Assembly (NCBI RefSeq): GCF_000423005.1
Contig: NZ_AUHD01000009.1
Coordinates: forward strand, 1 to 64,000
Direction: 5' to 3'
DNA: 64,000 bases
Origin: Gelidibacter mesophilus DSM 14095
GTDB lineage: Bacteria; Bacteroidota; Bacteroidia; Flavobacteriales; Flavobacteriaceae
The notes below the pieces were generated by a model that saw only the letters and a program-made list of their open reading frames with translations, made no database searches and was not told the DNA's origin. Shown piece after piece: positions 45,595 to 56,072 of this stretch. The first letter of the stretch is position 1. Each line of letters begins with the position of its first letter. The translations under genes were made by a program, and so were the position numbers.

Positions 45595-46302
45595 CTAAGC
45601 TTCATTCGAAAAAGCAATGCTGTGGCATGCTACAATGGCTGCCGTTTCCGTTCTTAAACGGGTGTTTCCTAAAGTAACAGGTTTGAATCCTAAGGTTATG
45701 GCCAATTTAATTTCAGTGGGACTAAAGTCGCCTTCAGGACCAATTAAAACCAGCACATCTGTCTGAGTTTGTAAAGCATTTTTTAAAGAAATGCGTTCGG
45801 TGTCCTCGCAATGGGCGATAAATTTTTGTCCGTGAAATGATTGTGAAATAAAATCTGTAAATGAAATAGATTGCTGCAGCTCGGGTAAATAATTATGCAA
45901 GGATTGTTTCATGGCAGATTGGAGAATTTTCTCAAACCGATCCGTTTTAATTACTTTGCGTTCACTGTGGTCGCAGATAATGGGCGTAATGACATTGACA
46001 CCAATTTCAGTTGCTTTTTCTAAAAACCATTCGTAGCGATCGTTCATTTTTGTTGGAGCAACAGCCAAATGAACTTTATATTCTCGAGAAGCTTCAAAGG
46101 ATTTCGAAATAATAACAGCCGTGCAATTTTTAGCATCTGCAATCGTAATTTCCGCAACAAATAACCAGCCCTTTCCATTGCTGATTTGAAGTTGGTCGCC
46201 ACTACTTTTCCGAAGCACTTTCACAACATGCCGGCTTTCATCTTTTGAAAATGAGATTTGAGTGGTTTCTTCGTTAATATCTGGATTATAAAAAAGCTGC
46301 AT
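45595..46302 (-). CDS. rsmE: 16S rRNA (uracil-1498-N3)-methyltransferase
   Basis: SPOUT methyltransferase of 235 residues modifying U1498 in the 16S rRNA decoding site. An N-terminal PUA-like part (HVVKVLRKSSGDQLQISNGKG) is followed by the knot domain with DRYEWFLEKATEIGVNVITP, LIGPEGDFSPTEI and LGNTRLRTETAAI. It lies 21 bases after tsaD on the same strand, so the two share an operon. Confidence 0.95.
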   Translation of the reverse strand: MQLFYNPDINEETTQISFSKDESRHVVKVLRKSSGDQLQISNGKGWLFVAEITIADAKNCTAVIISKSFEASREYKVHLAVAPTKMNDRYEWFLEKATEIGVNVITPIICDHSERKVIKTDRFEKILQSAMKQSLHNYLPELQQSISFTDFISQSFHGQKFIAHCEDTERISLKNALQTQTDVLVLIGPEGDFSPTEIKLAITLGFKPVTLGNTRLRTETAAIVACHSIAFSNEA

Positions 46303-46323
46303 CGGAAGGAGAGTTGAGTGTTT

Positions 46324-47346
46324 TTAGATTTTAAGACGGGAGGAAGCGGTTACGCTCTGTTCTGCAAAATCGCCTTCCAGAAATTTCAAATAACCAACAA
46401 TGGCAATCATCGCAGCATTATCCGTAGTAAATTCAAATTTTGGAACATAAGTGGTCCACCCAAATTTCACCTCACCATCTTTTAAAGCTTTTCTAATGCC
46501 AGTATTTGCTGATACGCCACCTCCAATGGCAATATGGTTGATACCTGTTTGTTTTGAAGCCAATTTCAATTTGTCAATCAAAATTCCGATAATGGTAAAT
46601 TGAATGGATGCACAAATATCATTTAGGTATTCCTCAATAAAATTTGGGTTGGCATGTGTTTCTTTCTGGATGAAATAAAGAATGGCGGTTTTTAATCCCG
46701 AAAAACTAAAATTTAAACCTTCTACTTTAGGCTTGGTGAATTTAAAAGCCTTCGGATTTCCCAGTTTTGCACGTTTATCAATTTCCGGACCCGCAGGATA
46801 TCCCAAGCCTAATATCTTACCGCTTTTATCAAAAGCTTCACCAACGGCATCGTCAATGGTTTCTCCAATGACTTCCATGTCAAAATGAGAGTTCACTTTT
46901 ACTATTTGGGTATGTCCTCCAGAAATAGTCATTCCTAAAAAAGGGAAAGGTGGTTTTTGAAACCCGTCTTCATCAATAAAATGCGCTAGAATATGGGCTT
47001 GCATGTGGTTCACGTCAATTAACGGAATGTTTAAGCCGTAGGCCATTGATTTGGCAAAAGACGTTCCTACCAATAAGGATCCCATCAACCCAGGACCACG
47101 TGTAAAGGCTATGGCACTTAGTTGTTTTTTATCAACATTGGCACGTTTTAAGGCTTGTTGAACAACCGGGACAATATTTTGCTGATGTGCCCTAGAAGCC
47201 AATTCTGGAACAACGCCACCATAAGATTCATGGATACTTTGACCGGCCACCACATTGCTCAAAATTTTGCCATTGAGCATTACGGAAGCGGCAGTATCAT
47301 CACATGACGATTCAATTGCGAGAATATAAATATTTTGTGTAGTCAT
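46324..47346 (-). CDS. tsaD: tRNA N6-threonylcarbamoyladenosine transferase TsaD
   Basis: Transfers the threonylcarbamoyl group to A37 of ANN-decoding tRNAs. It has 340 residues with IESSCDDTAASV at the start, SYGGVVPELASRAH, FTRGPGLMGSLLVG, the iron-binding H114-x3-H118 (NHMQAHILAH), GMTISGGHTQIV and IAIGGGVSANTGIR. It is divergent from tamB, with a 94-base gap carrying a -7-like element for tamB. Confidence 0.97.
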   Translation of the reverse strand: MTTQNIYILAIESSCDDTAASVMLNGKILSNVVAGQSIHESYGGVVPELASRAHQQNIVPVVQQALKRANVDKKQLSAIAFTRGPGLMGSLLVGTSFAKSMAYGLNIPLIDVNHMQAHILAHFIDEDGFQKPPFPFLGMTISGGHTQIVKVNSHFDMEVIGETIDDAVGEAFDKSGKILGLGYPAGPEIDKRAKLGNPKAFKFTKPKVEGLNFSFSGLKTAILYFIQKETHANPNFIEEYLNDICASIQFTIIGILIDKLKLASKQTGINHIAIGGGVSANTGIRKALKDGEVKFGWTTYVPKFEFTTDNAAMIAIVGYLKFLEGDFAEQSVTASSRLKI

Positions 47347-47372
47347 TAATAAGAATTAGGCACAATAATTGC

Positions 47373-47380
47373 TAATTTTG
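47373..47380 (+). promoter_or_regulatory. Possible -7 element for tamB
   Basis: TAATTTTG matches TAnnTTTG, 60 bases before the GTG start of tamB. No TTTG is seen at the -33 position. Confidence 0.4.
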
Positions 47381-47440
47381 GCTTCAAAGTTATAACTTTT
47401 AAAACGTATCAAAAAACTTTTAAAAATAGCATCCAAAATT

Positions 47441-50400
47441 GTGGCAATTTTTATATTGCTGTTCATCATTTTGGTGCTTATTCTCTCTATTCCACCCATT
47501 CAAACATTTTTAGGTAAAAAGGTAACCAAACGCATCAATGACGAATTTGGAACGCATATTTATATTAATAAAGTCGGACTTCAATTTAATGGCGATGTAG
47601 AACTTAAAGGAATCTATATTGAAGATTATAAACAAGATACATTAATTGGAATAGAAGAATTAAATACGTCTATTTTAAATTATCGAAATCTTTACAAAAG
47701 CAAATTGAATTTTGGAGATATTGACATCAATGGTTTAACCTTTAACGTCCGGACTTATAAAGGTGAGGATGAGACCAATTTAGATGTTTTTGTTGCGCGT
47801 TTTGGTGAAAATAATCCTAGGCCTGATAAAGTAATATTTCTATTGTCTTCAAGTGACGTGTCCATTTATGGAAGCACTTTTAGAATGATCAATGACAATT
47901 TGGAAAATGCTAAAATTCTGGAATTCAATAAGCTCAACTTAAACGCTACGAACTTATTAATTAATGGAAGTGATGTGAGCGCCCGGATCAATACCCTTAC
48001 CTTTAGGGATAGTAGGGGACTGACGGTTAAAAACATGATCACCAACTTTGAGTATACGCTAGATCACATGACTTTTGCCGATCTCGCTATTCAAACGACA
48101 AACTCCGCGCTGTACGGCGATTTAACCTTTAAATATAAACGAGAAGATTTACAGGATTTTACAAATAAGGTAGATGTTGTGGCGAGTTTTAAGAATTCTG
48201 ATGTGATGCTCAATGAGCTAAACACTTTTTACAATGAGTTTGGAGTGGAGGACCATGCTAAATTTAGCGTGAATTTGAGCGGTACCTTAAACAATTTGAA
48301 TATGATGAACCTCAGGCTGAACACAAGCAGTCAAACGAAGGTTTATGGCGATATTAATTTTAAGAATTTATTCAATATTGAGAGTAATACTTTTGAAATG
48401 GATGCCGATTTCAGCAATCTGTCGTCCAATTATTATGATTTAAAATCGCTTATGCCTAATGTTTTGGGCGCCTCCATCCCGAGTATATTTTCTAAACTGG
48501 GTGGGTTTACTTTATATGGGAAATCTAAAATCACATCCACCGATATTGTTGCCGATTTAAAGATCAATACGGCTCTGGGACATATCGAATCAAATTTGAA
48601 CCTTTTACGCTTTAACGATATTGACAACGCGAGTTATAAAGGAAATATTATTATTGAAAATTTTGATATTGGAGTAGTCTTGAACGATCCTAAGGTTGGG
48701 GAGACCACCTTTGATATGGAAGTAGATGGAAAGGGTTTTACACTTGAGAATTTAAAAACAAATATTCAAGGGCATGTATTGAGTCTTAATTATAACAATT
48801 ACAGCTATGAGAACATCGATATTTCCGGACAATTGGGGAATAAGATTTTTAATGGTGTTTTGGTGTCTAATGACGAAAACCTAAAATTCAAATTCAACGG
48901 ATTGGCGGATTTGTCAAAAGAAGTGAGTGCGTTTGATTTTACTGCGGATGTGGAGTACGCTAACCTTAGGGCCTTAAACTTTGTAAAGAAAGATAGCATT
49001 TCCATTTTTAAAGGAATTGTTATTATGGATATGGATGGCTCTTCTATTGACGATGCCTTTGGAAATCTTACTTTTCAGAATACCACTTATATCAATGAAA
49101 ACGACGATTATTATTTTGATGATTTTGAGATCACCTCAAAATTTCATGACGCTGAGCGCATTATAGAAATCAATTCGCCAGATATTATTGAAGGCGAGGT
49201 GCGTGGTATTTTTAAAATTAGGGATATCGGGAGGCTGGTGGAAAACTCTATAGGCAGCATTTATACCAATTACATTCCACATAAGGTCGAGACCGAACAA
49301 TATCTCGATTTTAATTTTACGATTTATAATAAAATTGTAGAAGTCTTCTATCATGACTTGGAGCTTGGGAAAAATACTTTTGTAAAGGGACGGATTGAAA
49401 GTGATCAGCGCGGCTTTAACTTGACCTTTAAATCTCCAAAAATAAAGTTGCTCGACTATTTTGCCAATGATATTCAGGTGAATATAGATAATGGCAATCC
49501 TCTTTTTAATACGTTTATAGAAATTGATTCCATCAACACTAAATTTTATAACGTTTCAAAGTTTAACCTTATTAACGTTACAGTAAGGGATACACTGTTT
49601 ATTAAGTCGGAGTTTAGTGGCGGTAAAAAAAACAATGACCATTACAATCTAAGCTTATTCTACACCATTGATGCCGAAAATAAATCTGTAATAGGATTTA
49701 AAAAATCAGATATCACCATCAAGGAGAATAACTGGTTTATAAATGAAGAGAAAAACCAGCTCAATAAGGTTGCTTTTGATAGAGACTTTAGAGAATTTGA
49801 TATTTCTGATGTTCTCTTTAGTCACGACGATGAAGAAATTCAATTGTCAGGCGTACTAAGAGATTCTACCTATAAAGATTTGAAACTTAGTTTTAGCGAG
49901 GTGGATCTTAACAAAGTAACCCCTACGCTTGATAGTCTTAGTTTTGGTGGCATCCTAAATGGTCACCTAGATGTGCTGCAACAGAATGGCGTATATGTGC
50001 CCAATTCAAATATTAGTATTGAAAATTTCATGTTTAACGAATACATGTTGGGAGATTTAAGTGCAGAAATTGAAGGTAATCAATCGCTCACCAACTATAC
50101 AGTCGATTTGTTTTTAAGAAATGACAATTTAAAATCGTTGGATGCTACGGGTAATATTGATGTAAGCGCCACCAATTCCAATATTGATTTGGATATCATA
50201 TTTGCGGAGTTTGATTTGGAACCGCTCAACGTTTTTGGAGCAGATGTTATCAACCGTATCCGCGGTCTAGCATCAGGTGAAGTCAAAGTTACTGGAGATT
50301 TGAAAAAGCCACAAATTGACGGGAATTTGGTTTTGGATAACGCTGGAATGTCAATCCCTTATTTGAATGTGGATTATGCGTTCGATTTTGACTCAGAAGT

Positions 50401-51862
50401 TACCTTAAAAGATCAACGCTTCGTTTTTAATGAGGTTGTAATGACCGATTCAGAGTATTTTTCAAAAGCAACCTTAAACGGTTTTATGTCGCATCAAAAC
50501 TTCTCGGATTGGAAGCTCGGATTGGTTATTGATACAGATAGATTATTGGTGCTAAACACTGATGATGCGGAAGATGCCCTCTATTATGGAACTGCATTTA
50601 TGAGTGGTAAGGCCAGTATTTACGGACCAACAGATCAGTTAATAATTGATGTTGAAGGAAGTACGGCACAAGGTACCGTTTTCAAAATTCCGTTGAATGA
50701 TGTGGAAAGTTTTGGAGATAATTCCTATATCCATTTTCTGAGTCCAGAAGAAAAGGCGGCACGTTTAAAAGGAGAGGTTATAACAGAAACCAAAGTGAAA
50801 GGATTGGAACTTAAGTTTGATTTGGATGTGAATCAGAATGCCGATATTGAAATTGTTATCGATAGAAGCTCAGGAAGCACGATTAGAGGAAGTGGAGAAG
50901 GTAACCTGTTGTTTGAAATCAACACCAACGGCAAGTTTAAAATGTGGGGCGATTTTTCTGTGTTTAAAGGAATCTATAACTTCTCTTATGGTGGTCTGAT
51001 TCAAAAAGATCTTACCGTGGAACCTGGGGGCAGTATTATTTGGGAAGGGGATGCGTTAAAGGCACAAATCAATTTAAAAGCCATCTATAAAACGGAGGCC
51101 AATCCATCAATTTTGTTGGACAATCCAATTAATAGAAGTATTCCGGTTAATGTTGAAATTAATCTTTCGGGGCAATTGGAGCAGCCCACTCCAGATTTTG
51201 ACTTGACATTTCCAAATGCGAGTTCTACCGTAAAATCAGAGCTTGAATACCGATTGGAAACTAAGGAAAGTAAAGAAAACCAAGCCTTGTTTTTATTGGC
51301 TACAGGCTCCTTTGCAAGTGAAATTAGTTTGGGTCAACAGGCCTACGGCACCATTGCCGATCGTGTAAACAACTTGTTTAATGACTTATTATCCAGTGAT
51401 GATGATAAACTCAAGCTCGGTTTGAATTTTCAAGCCGGAGAACAAACACCAGATTATAAAACAGATGATCGATTAGGGTTGACCCTCAGTACTAAAATCA
51501 GTGATCGTGTATTGTTTAATGGTAAAGTTGGTGTGCCAATAGGTGGTGTTAACGAAACAATTATTGCTGGTGATGCAGAGATAGAACTGCTTTTAAATGA
51601 CGATGGCACTTTATCGGCCAAGTTTTTCAATAGAGAGAATAACATTCGGAATTTTGGGGAAGAGATTGGTTACACTCAAGGGATTGGATTGTCCTATAAT
51701 GTAGAATTTGATACTTTTAAAGAATTACTTTGGATTATTTTCACAGGAAAGAATAAGAAAAAAGAGTTACCTGTAGAGAAGAAAAATAATACTCAAACCA
51801 AAGAAAACCCGCTTCCAGCTTATATCAAATTGAGAGAAGAAGATGATGAAAAAGTGAATTAA
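47441..51862 (+). CDS. tamB: Translocation and assembly module protein TamB
   Basis: Very large inner-membrane-anchored protein (1473 residues) of the AsmA/TamB group, forming a lipid- or protein-guiding beta groove across the periplasm. An N-terminal helix (FILLFIILVLILSIPPI) is followed by long repeating beta structure and the C-terminal TamB domain (about 1090-1440, DLDVNQNADIEIVIDRSSGSTI, NFSYGGLIQKDLTVEPGGSI). I start at the GTG at 47441; a basic in-frame stretch (KRIKKLLKIASKI) before it has no usual start codon, so the true start may use a rare codon. The C-terminal 45 residues are highly charged. Confidence 0.92.
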   Translation: MAIFILLFIILVLILSIPPIQTFLGKKVTKRINDEFGTHIYINKVGLQFNGDVELKGIYIEDYKQDTLIGIEELNTSILNYRNLYKSKLNFGDIDINGLTFNVRTYKGEDETNLDVFVARFGENNPRPDKVIFLLSSSDVSIYGSTFRMINDNLENAKILEFNKLNLNATNLLINGSDVSARINTLTFRDSRGLTVKNMITNFEYTLDHMTFADLAIQTTNSALYGDLTFKYKREDLQDFTNKVDVVASFKNSDVMLNELNTFYNEFGVEDHAKFSVNLSGTLNNLNMMNLRLNTSSQTKVYGDINFKNLFNIESNTFEMDADFSNLSSNYYDLKSLMPNVLGASIPSIFSKLGGFTLYGKSKITSTDIVADLKINTALGHIESNLNLLRFNDIDNASYKGNIIIENFDIGVVLNDPKVGETTFDMEVDGKGFTLENLKTNIQGHVLSLNYNNYSYENIDISGQLGNKIFNGVLVSNDENLKFKFNGLADLSKEVSAFDFTADVEYANLRALNFVKKDSISIFKGIVIMDMDGSSIDDAFGNLTFQNTTYINENDDYYFDDFEITSKFHDAERIIEINSPDIIEGEVRGIFKIRDIGRLVENSIGSIYTNYIPHKVETEQYLDFNFTIYNKIVEVFYHDLELGKNTFVKGRIESDQRGFNLTFKSPKIKLLDYFANDIQVNIDNGNPLFNTFIEIDSINTKFYNVSKFNLINVTVRDTLFIKSEFSGGKKNNDHYNLSLFYTIDAENKSVIGFKKSDITIKENNWFINEEKNQLNKVAFDRDFREFDISDVLFSHDDEEIQLSGVLRDSTYKDLKLSFSEVDLNKVTPTLDSLSFGGILNGHLDVLQQNGVYVPNSNISIENFMFNEYMLGDLSAEIEGNQSLTNYTVDLFLRNDNLKSLDATGNIDVSATNSNIDLDIIFAEFDLEPLNVFGADVINRIRGLASGEVKVTGDLKKPQIDGNLVLDNAGMSIPYLNVDYAFDFDSEVTLKDQRFVFNEVVMTDSEYFSKATLNGFMSHQNFSDWKLGLVIDTDRLLVLNTDDAEDALYYGTAFMSGKASIYGPTDQLIIDVEGSTAQGTVFKIPLNDVESFGDNSYIHFLSPEEKAARLKGEVITETKVKGLELKFDLDVNQNADIEIVIDRSSGSTIRGSGEGNLLFEINTNGKFKMWGDFSVFKGIYNFSYGGLIQKDLTVEPGGSIIWEGDALKAQINLKAIYKTEANPSILLDNPINRSIPVNVEINLSGQLEQPTPDFDLTFPNASSTVKSELEYRLETKESKENQALFLLATGSFASEISLGQQAYGTIADRVNNLFNDLLSSDDDKLKLGLNFQAGEQTPDYKTDDRLGLTLSTKISDRVLFNGKVGVPIGGVNETIIAGDAEIELLLNDDGTLSAKFFNRENNIRNFGEEIGYTQGIGLSYNVEFDTFKELLWIIFTGKNKKKELPVEKKNNTQTKENPLPAYIKLREEDDEKVN

Positions 51863-51996
51863 TCTCCATGTTAATAAATAGTTTTCATATAGTTATTAAC
51901 GAAATCGATTGAATTTTGTTTCGTCTCTTAAAATATAATTAATCCTATCATAATTTAAGATTTAGTTTAGTAGTTTTACTTTTCTAAACTAATTAA

Positions 51997-52983
51997 ATGT
52001 CAAAAATTATAAAAAAAATTGGGGTGATGACTTCTGGAGGCGATTCTCCAGGAATGAATGCAGCCATTCGTTCCGTAGTCAGAACCTGTGCCTTTCATAA
52101 TATAGAATGTGTAGGAATTTATCGTGGTTATGAGGGCATAATGGAAGGGGATTTCAAGACCATGGATGCACGTAGTGTTAAAGGTATCATCAACAAAGGC
52201 GGTACAGTACTTAAATCTGCCCGCTCAAAAGGATTTAGGACCCCTGAAGGTCGCAAAATAGCGCATGAGCAACTTGTTAAAGCTGGTATCGATGGGCTTA
52301 TTGTGATTGGTGGAGATGGAACCTTCAATGGAGGATTGGTTTTTAATAAGGAATTCGACTTCCCAGTCATTGGAATTCCGAGTACGATAGATAATGACAT
52401 CTTTGGAACCACACATACTATTGGTTTTGACTCGGCTTTGAATACGGTAGTGGAATGTATCGATAAGATTCGTGATACTGCAAGTTCTCATAACCGACTC
52501 TTTTTTATTGAGGTCATGGGGCGTGATGCCGGACATATCGCACTAAATGCAGGTGTTGGTGCAGGGGCGGAAGAAATTCTAATTCCTGAAGAGAACCTGG
52601 GGCTTCACCGATTGTTGGAATCCTTGCATAGAAGTAAGCGCTCTGGTAAATCCTCAAGTATAGTTGTGGTTGCGGAAGGCGATAAAATTGGAAAGAACGT
52701 TTTTGAATTAAAGGATTACGTTGAAGCCAATATGGACGAGTATGACGTTAGGGTTTCTGTTTTGGGCCATATGCAACGAGGTGGTTCTCCATCATGTTTT
52801 GATAGGGTTTTGGCCAGCAGAATGGGGGTGAAAGCTGTAGAAACCTTATTGGAAGGAAAAACAAATTATATGGTTGGCCTTCTCAATGAACAAATGGAAT
52901 TGACTCCTTTAGAACAGGCGGTCAAAGGAAAGTCTGAGATAGATAGAGAGTTATTGCGCGTTTCAGAAATTATGACTACATAA
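51997..52983 (+). CDS. pfkA: ATP-dependent 6-phosphofructokinase
   Basis: Phosphorylates fructose 6-phosphate in glycolysis. It has 328 residues with TSGGDSPGMNAAIRSVV (ATP site), IGGDGTFNGG, GIPSTIDND, GFDSALNTVVECIDKI, EVMGRDAGHIAL and LGHMQRGGSPSCFDR. The Gly after GGD (IGGDGT) marks the ATP-using type rather than the PPi type. It is followed by GAPDH after 109 bases, giving a glycolytic pair. Confidence 0.97.
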   Translation: MSKIIKKIGVMTSGGDSPGMNAAIRSVVRTCAFHNIECVGIYRGYEGIMEGDFKTMDARSVKGIINKGGTVLKSARSKGFRTPEGRKIAHEQLVKAGIDGLIVIGGDGTFNGGLVFNKEFDFPVIGIPSTIDNDIFGTTHTIGFDSALNTVVECIDKIRDTASSHNRLFFIEVMGRDAGHIALNAGVGAGAEEILIPEENLGLHRLLESLHRSKRSGKSSSIVVVAEGDKIGKNVFELKDYVEANMDEYDVRVSVLGHMQRGGSPSCFDRVLASRMGVKAVETLLEGKTNYMVGLLNEQMELTPLEQAVKGKSEIDRELLRVSEIMTT

Positions 52984-53062
52984 AATTTGGAATTGCTCAA
53001 ACGCACCATCGTGGTGCAGGCCGGATGTTGATTAAAAATCTTTAGCAACATTCGGTATTTAG

Positions 53063-54094
<1,032 letters not shown>

Positions 54095-54104
54095 ATAACC
54101 ATAT

Positions 54105-54162
54105 AAAATCCGTATGAGTTTCACTATTTTTATGTAGATTGAAATTTATACGGATTTTTTTT
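54105..54162 (+). terminator. Terminator after gapA
   Basis: AAAATCCGTAT at 54105-54115 pairs with ATACGGATTTT at 54148-54158, followed by more T. The stem is perfect over 11 bases with a 32-base loop. Confidence 0.7.
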
Positions 54163-54175
54163 ATTCCATAAATTT

Positions 54176-55036
54176 ATGATATTAATAGTTGACAGCGGTT
54201 CTACAAAAGCCGATTGGATTTCAGTAGACAGTAGCGGTAAGCAACTTCAGGAGAAAATTAGGACCGGAGGTTTGAATCCTGAAATTCTCAAAGAAAAAAA
54301 GCTCTATAAAATTATTAGAAAGAGTGAGGAGTTGATGAAGCATAAGCGCGACGTTACCCATGTCTTTTTTTATGGGGCAGGTTGTGGTACTGAAAATCCG
54401 AGATTGCTTTTAAAACGCGTTTTGGAAGACATTTTTGTAAATGCGGAGATTGAGGTTACAGAGGATACTATGGCTGCTGTAAGAGCAACATTAAGTCATG
54501 ATGAGGAAGCTGCAATTGTTTGTATATTGGGTACAGGGTCCAATTGTAGTTATTACGACGGTGCGCATATTGACCAGCGCATTCAGTCCTTGGGCTATAC
54601 CTTAATGGATGATGCCTCAGGGAATTATTACGGCAAGCAATTGGTGCGTGATTACTACTTCAATCACATGCCGGAAGCTATAAAAGTATCTTTTGCGGAC
54701 AAATATAATATGGATGCTGATTATATCAAATACAACCTTTATAAGCAACCTAGTCCTAATGCTTATTTAGCAAATTTTGCAGAGTTTATGTTTTTGAATA
54801 TTGATTCAGCCTATATCCAAAATATGATTAGAGAAGGTATCCGCCTCTTTGCCAAGAATATGATTTTTCAGTTTAAAGAAGAAGTGAAAACGGTTCCGGT
54901 GCATTTTGCTGGATCCATAGCCTTCTTTGCTAAAGATCAAATTCTCGAAATTGCAGAAGAAATGGGTTTTAAAGCAGGAAATTTTGTGCGCCGTCCCATT
55001 GAAGGTTTGGTAGCCTATCATACCAGAAAGTTGTAA
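54176..55036 (+). CDS. BadF/BadG-type N-acetylglucosamine kinase-like protein
   Basis: Sugar kinase of the ASKHA fold, 286 residues. The phosphate-1 motif is IVDSGSTKADWI, followed by FYGAGCGTE, a second phosphate loop VCILGTGSNCSYYDG and the adenosine region VHFAGSIAFFAKD. This group phosphorylates GlcNAc or similar amino sugars, often from cell-wall recycling. It is transcribed after gapA but behind a terminator, so it may have its own promoter. Confidence 0.85.
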   Translation: MILIVDSGSTKADWISVDSSGKQLQEKIRTGGLNPEILKEKKLYKIIRKSEELMKHKRDVTHVFFYGAGCGTENPRLLLKRVLEDIFVNAEIEVTEDTMAAVRATLSHDEEAAIVCILGTGSNCSYYDGAHIDQRIQSLGYTLMDDASGNYYGKQLVRDYYFNHMPEAIKVSFADKYNMDADYIKYNLYKQPSPNAYLANFAEFMFLNIDSAYIQNMIREGIRLFAKNMIFQFKEEVKTVPVHFAGSIAFFAKDQILEIAEEMGFKAGNFVRRPIEGLVAYHTRKL

Positions 55037-55062
55037 GTCAACTTAAAATTATATAGATGAAG

Positions 55063-55098
55063 AGCAGTGTAAGTTTTGATACCTCCACTGCTTTTTTT
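55063..55098 (+). terminator. Terminator after the sugar kinase
   Basis: AGCAGTG at 55063-55069 pairs with CACTGCT at 55086-55092 and runs into a T7 tract. Confidence 0.75.
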
Positions 55099-55137
55099 AT
55101 AGCGTTGAATGGAGCCAGTATTCTAATTTAATTAATT

Positions 55138-55473
55138 ATGAATTATAATAATAAAAGATTTAGACCCGTTCAGAACTCTGCAAATGGAGAAACATCAGAA
55201 GAAACAATTTTTGAGTACCAACATCACGGTAACATTTTGACCTCTGACTACCAAGGCGGCCAAATTGTAAAAGGACATTTGATAGGCTTGGTAGACCAAG
55301 AAGGCAACATCGAAATGCGATACCATCTGGTCAATAAAAAAGGGGAATTGATGACTGGAATCTGTACGTCAAAACCTGAGCTGACAAAAGATGGAAAGAT
55401 AAAACTCTATGAAAAATGGAAATGGATTTCAGGAGATCTATCAAGTGGCACATCTGTTTTGGAAGAAATCTAG
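55138..55473 (+). CDS. Conserved small protein, often mislabelled N-acetylglutamate synthase
   Basis: The protein has 111 residues, cytoplasmic and beta-rich: FEYQHHGNILTSDYQGGQIV, GHLIGLVDQEGNIEMRYH and LYEKWKWISGD. Homologues in Flavobacteriia are commonly named n-acetylglutamate synthase, but the GNAT acetyl-CoA motif is absent and the length is too short, so I treat the function as unknown. It is probably a small one-domain sheet protein. Confidence 0.75.
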   Translation: MNYNNKRFRPVQNSANGETSEETIFEYQHHGNILTSDYQGGQIVKGHLIGLVDQEGNIEMRYHLVNKKGELMTGICTSKPELTKDGKIKLYEKWKWISGDLSSGTSVLEEI

Positions 55474-55483
55474 ATACGAAAAA

Positions 55484-55509
55484 TCCCCAATCAGATTAAA
55501 AATAGGGGA
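55484..55509. terminator. Weak terminator between convergent genes
   Basis: TCCCC at 55484-55488 pairs with GGGGA at 55505-55509 around a 16-base AT loop; A and T runs lie outside it, with T5 on the minus-strand side. The short stem makes it weaker than its neighbours. Confidence 0.45.
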
Positions 55510-55627
55510 CTTAGCGTGTTTTTGTTTTTAATCTCTTAAGGTTGAATTGCCCAATGCAAGCATCATTTTAACCGTCTTGGAATTTGGCTTTTTTTTTTTT
55601 TTGAAATTGAAGACTTAAGTTTTCAAA

Positions 55628-56008
55628 CTACTTCACCGCAATCATACTGATTTCTACATTGACAAATTTCGGCAAGTTAGCCACTTCAACCGTTTCTCTT
55701 GCCGGTGCAGTAGCGTCTTCAAAGTAACTTCCATAAACCTCATTGATTTGTCCAAAATTATTCATATCACTGATAAAGATAGACGACTTTATAACATTTT
55801 CAAAAGTCATATCAGCCGCCGCCAATACCGCTTTTAAGTTTTCCATAACTTGCTTGGTTTCTACACTAATAGAATCAAGAACGAGTTCATTGGTTTTTGG
55901 ATCAAAAGCAATCTGTCCTGAAGTGTACAAGGTGTTTCCTGTTAAAACAGCTTGGTTGTAAGGGCCTATTGGAGCTGGGGCGTTGGGGGTGTTGATGATT
56001 GTTTTCAT
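55628..56008 (-). CDS. ridA: RidA-family enamine/imine deaminase
   Basis: Hydrolyses reactive enamines and imines from PLP enzymes, protecting metabolism. It has 126 residues with PAPIGPYNQAVLTGNTLYTSGQIAFDP (in part), a QVMENLKAVLAAADMTFENV helix, and the active-site Arg in PARETVEVANLPK. It is a cytoplasmic trimer. It is convergent with the gene at 55138. Confidence 0.95.
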   Translation of the reverse strand: MKTIINTPNAPAPIGPYNQAVLTGNTLYTSGQIAFDPKTNELVLDSISVETKQVMENLKAVLAAADMTFENVIKSSIFISDMNNFGQINEVYGSYFEDATAPARETVEVANLPKFVNVEISMIAVK

Positions 56009-56072
56009 AGTAAATAGAATTTTTATATTATGTTCCTGAAAAGGATATTGGTTTTTTATTTTCTGAATTTTC

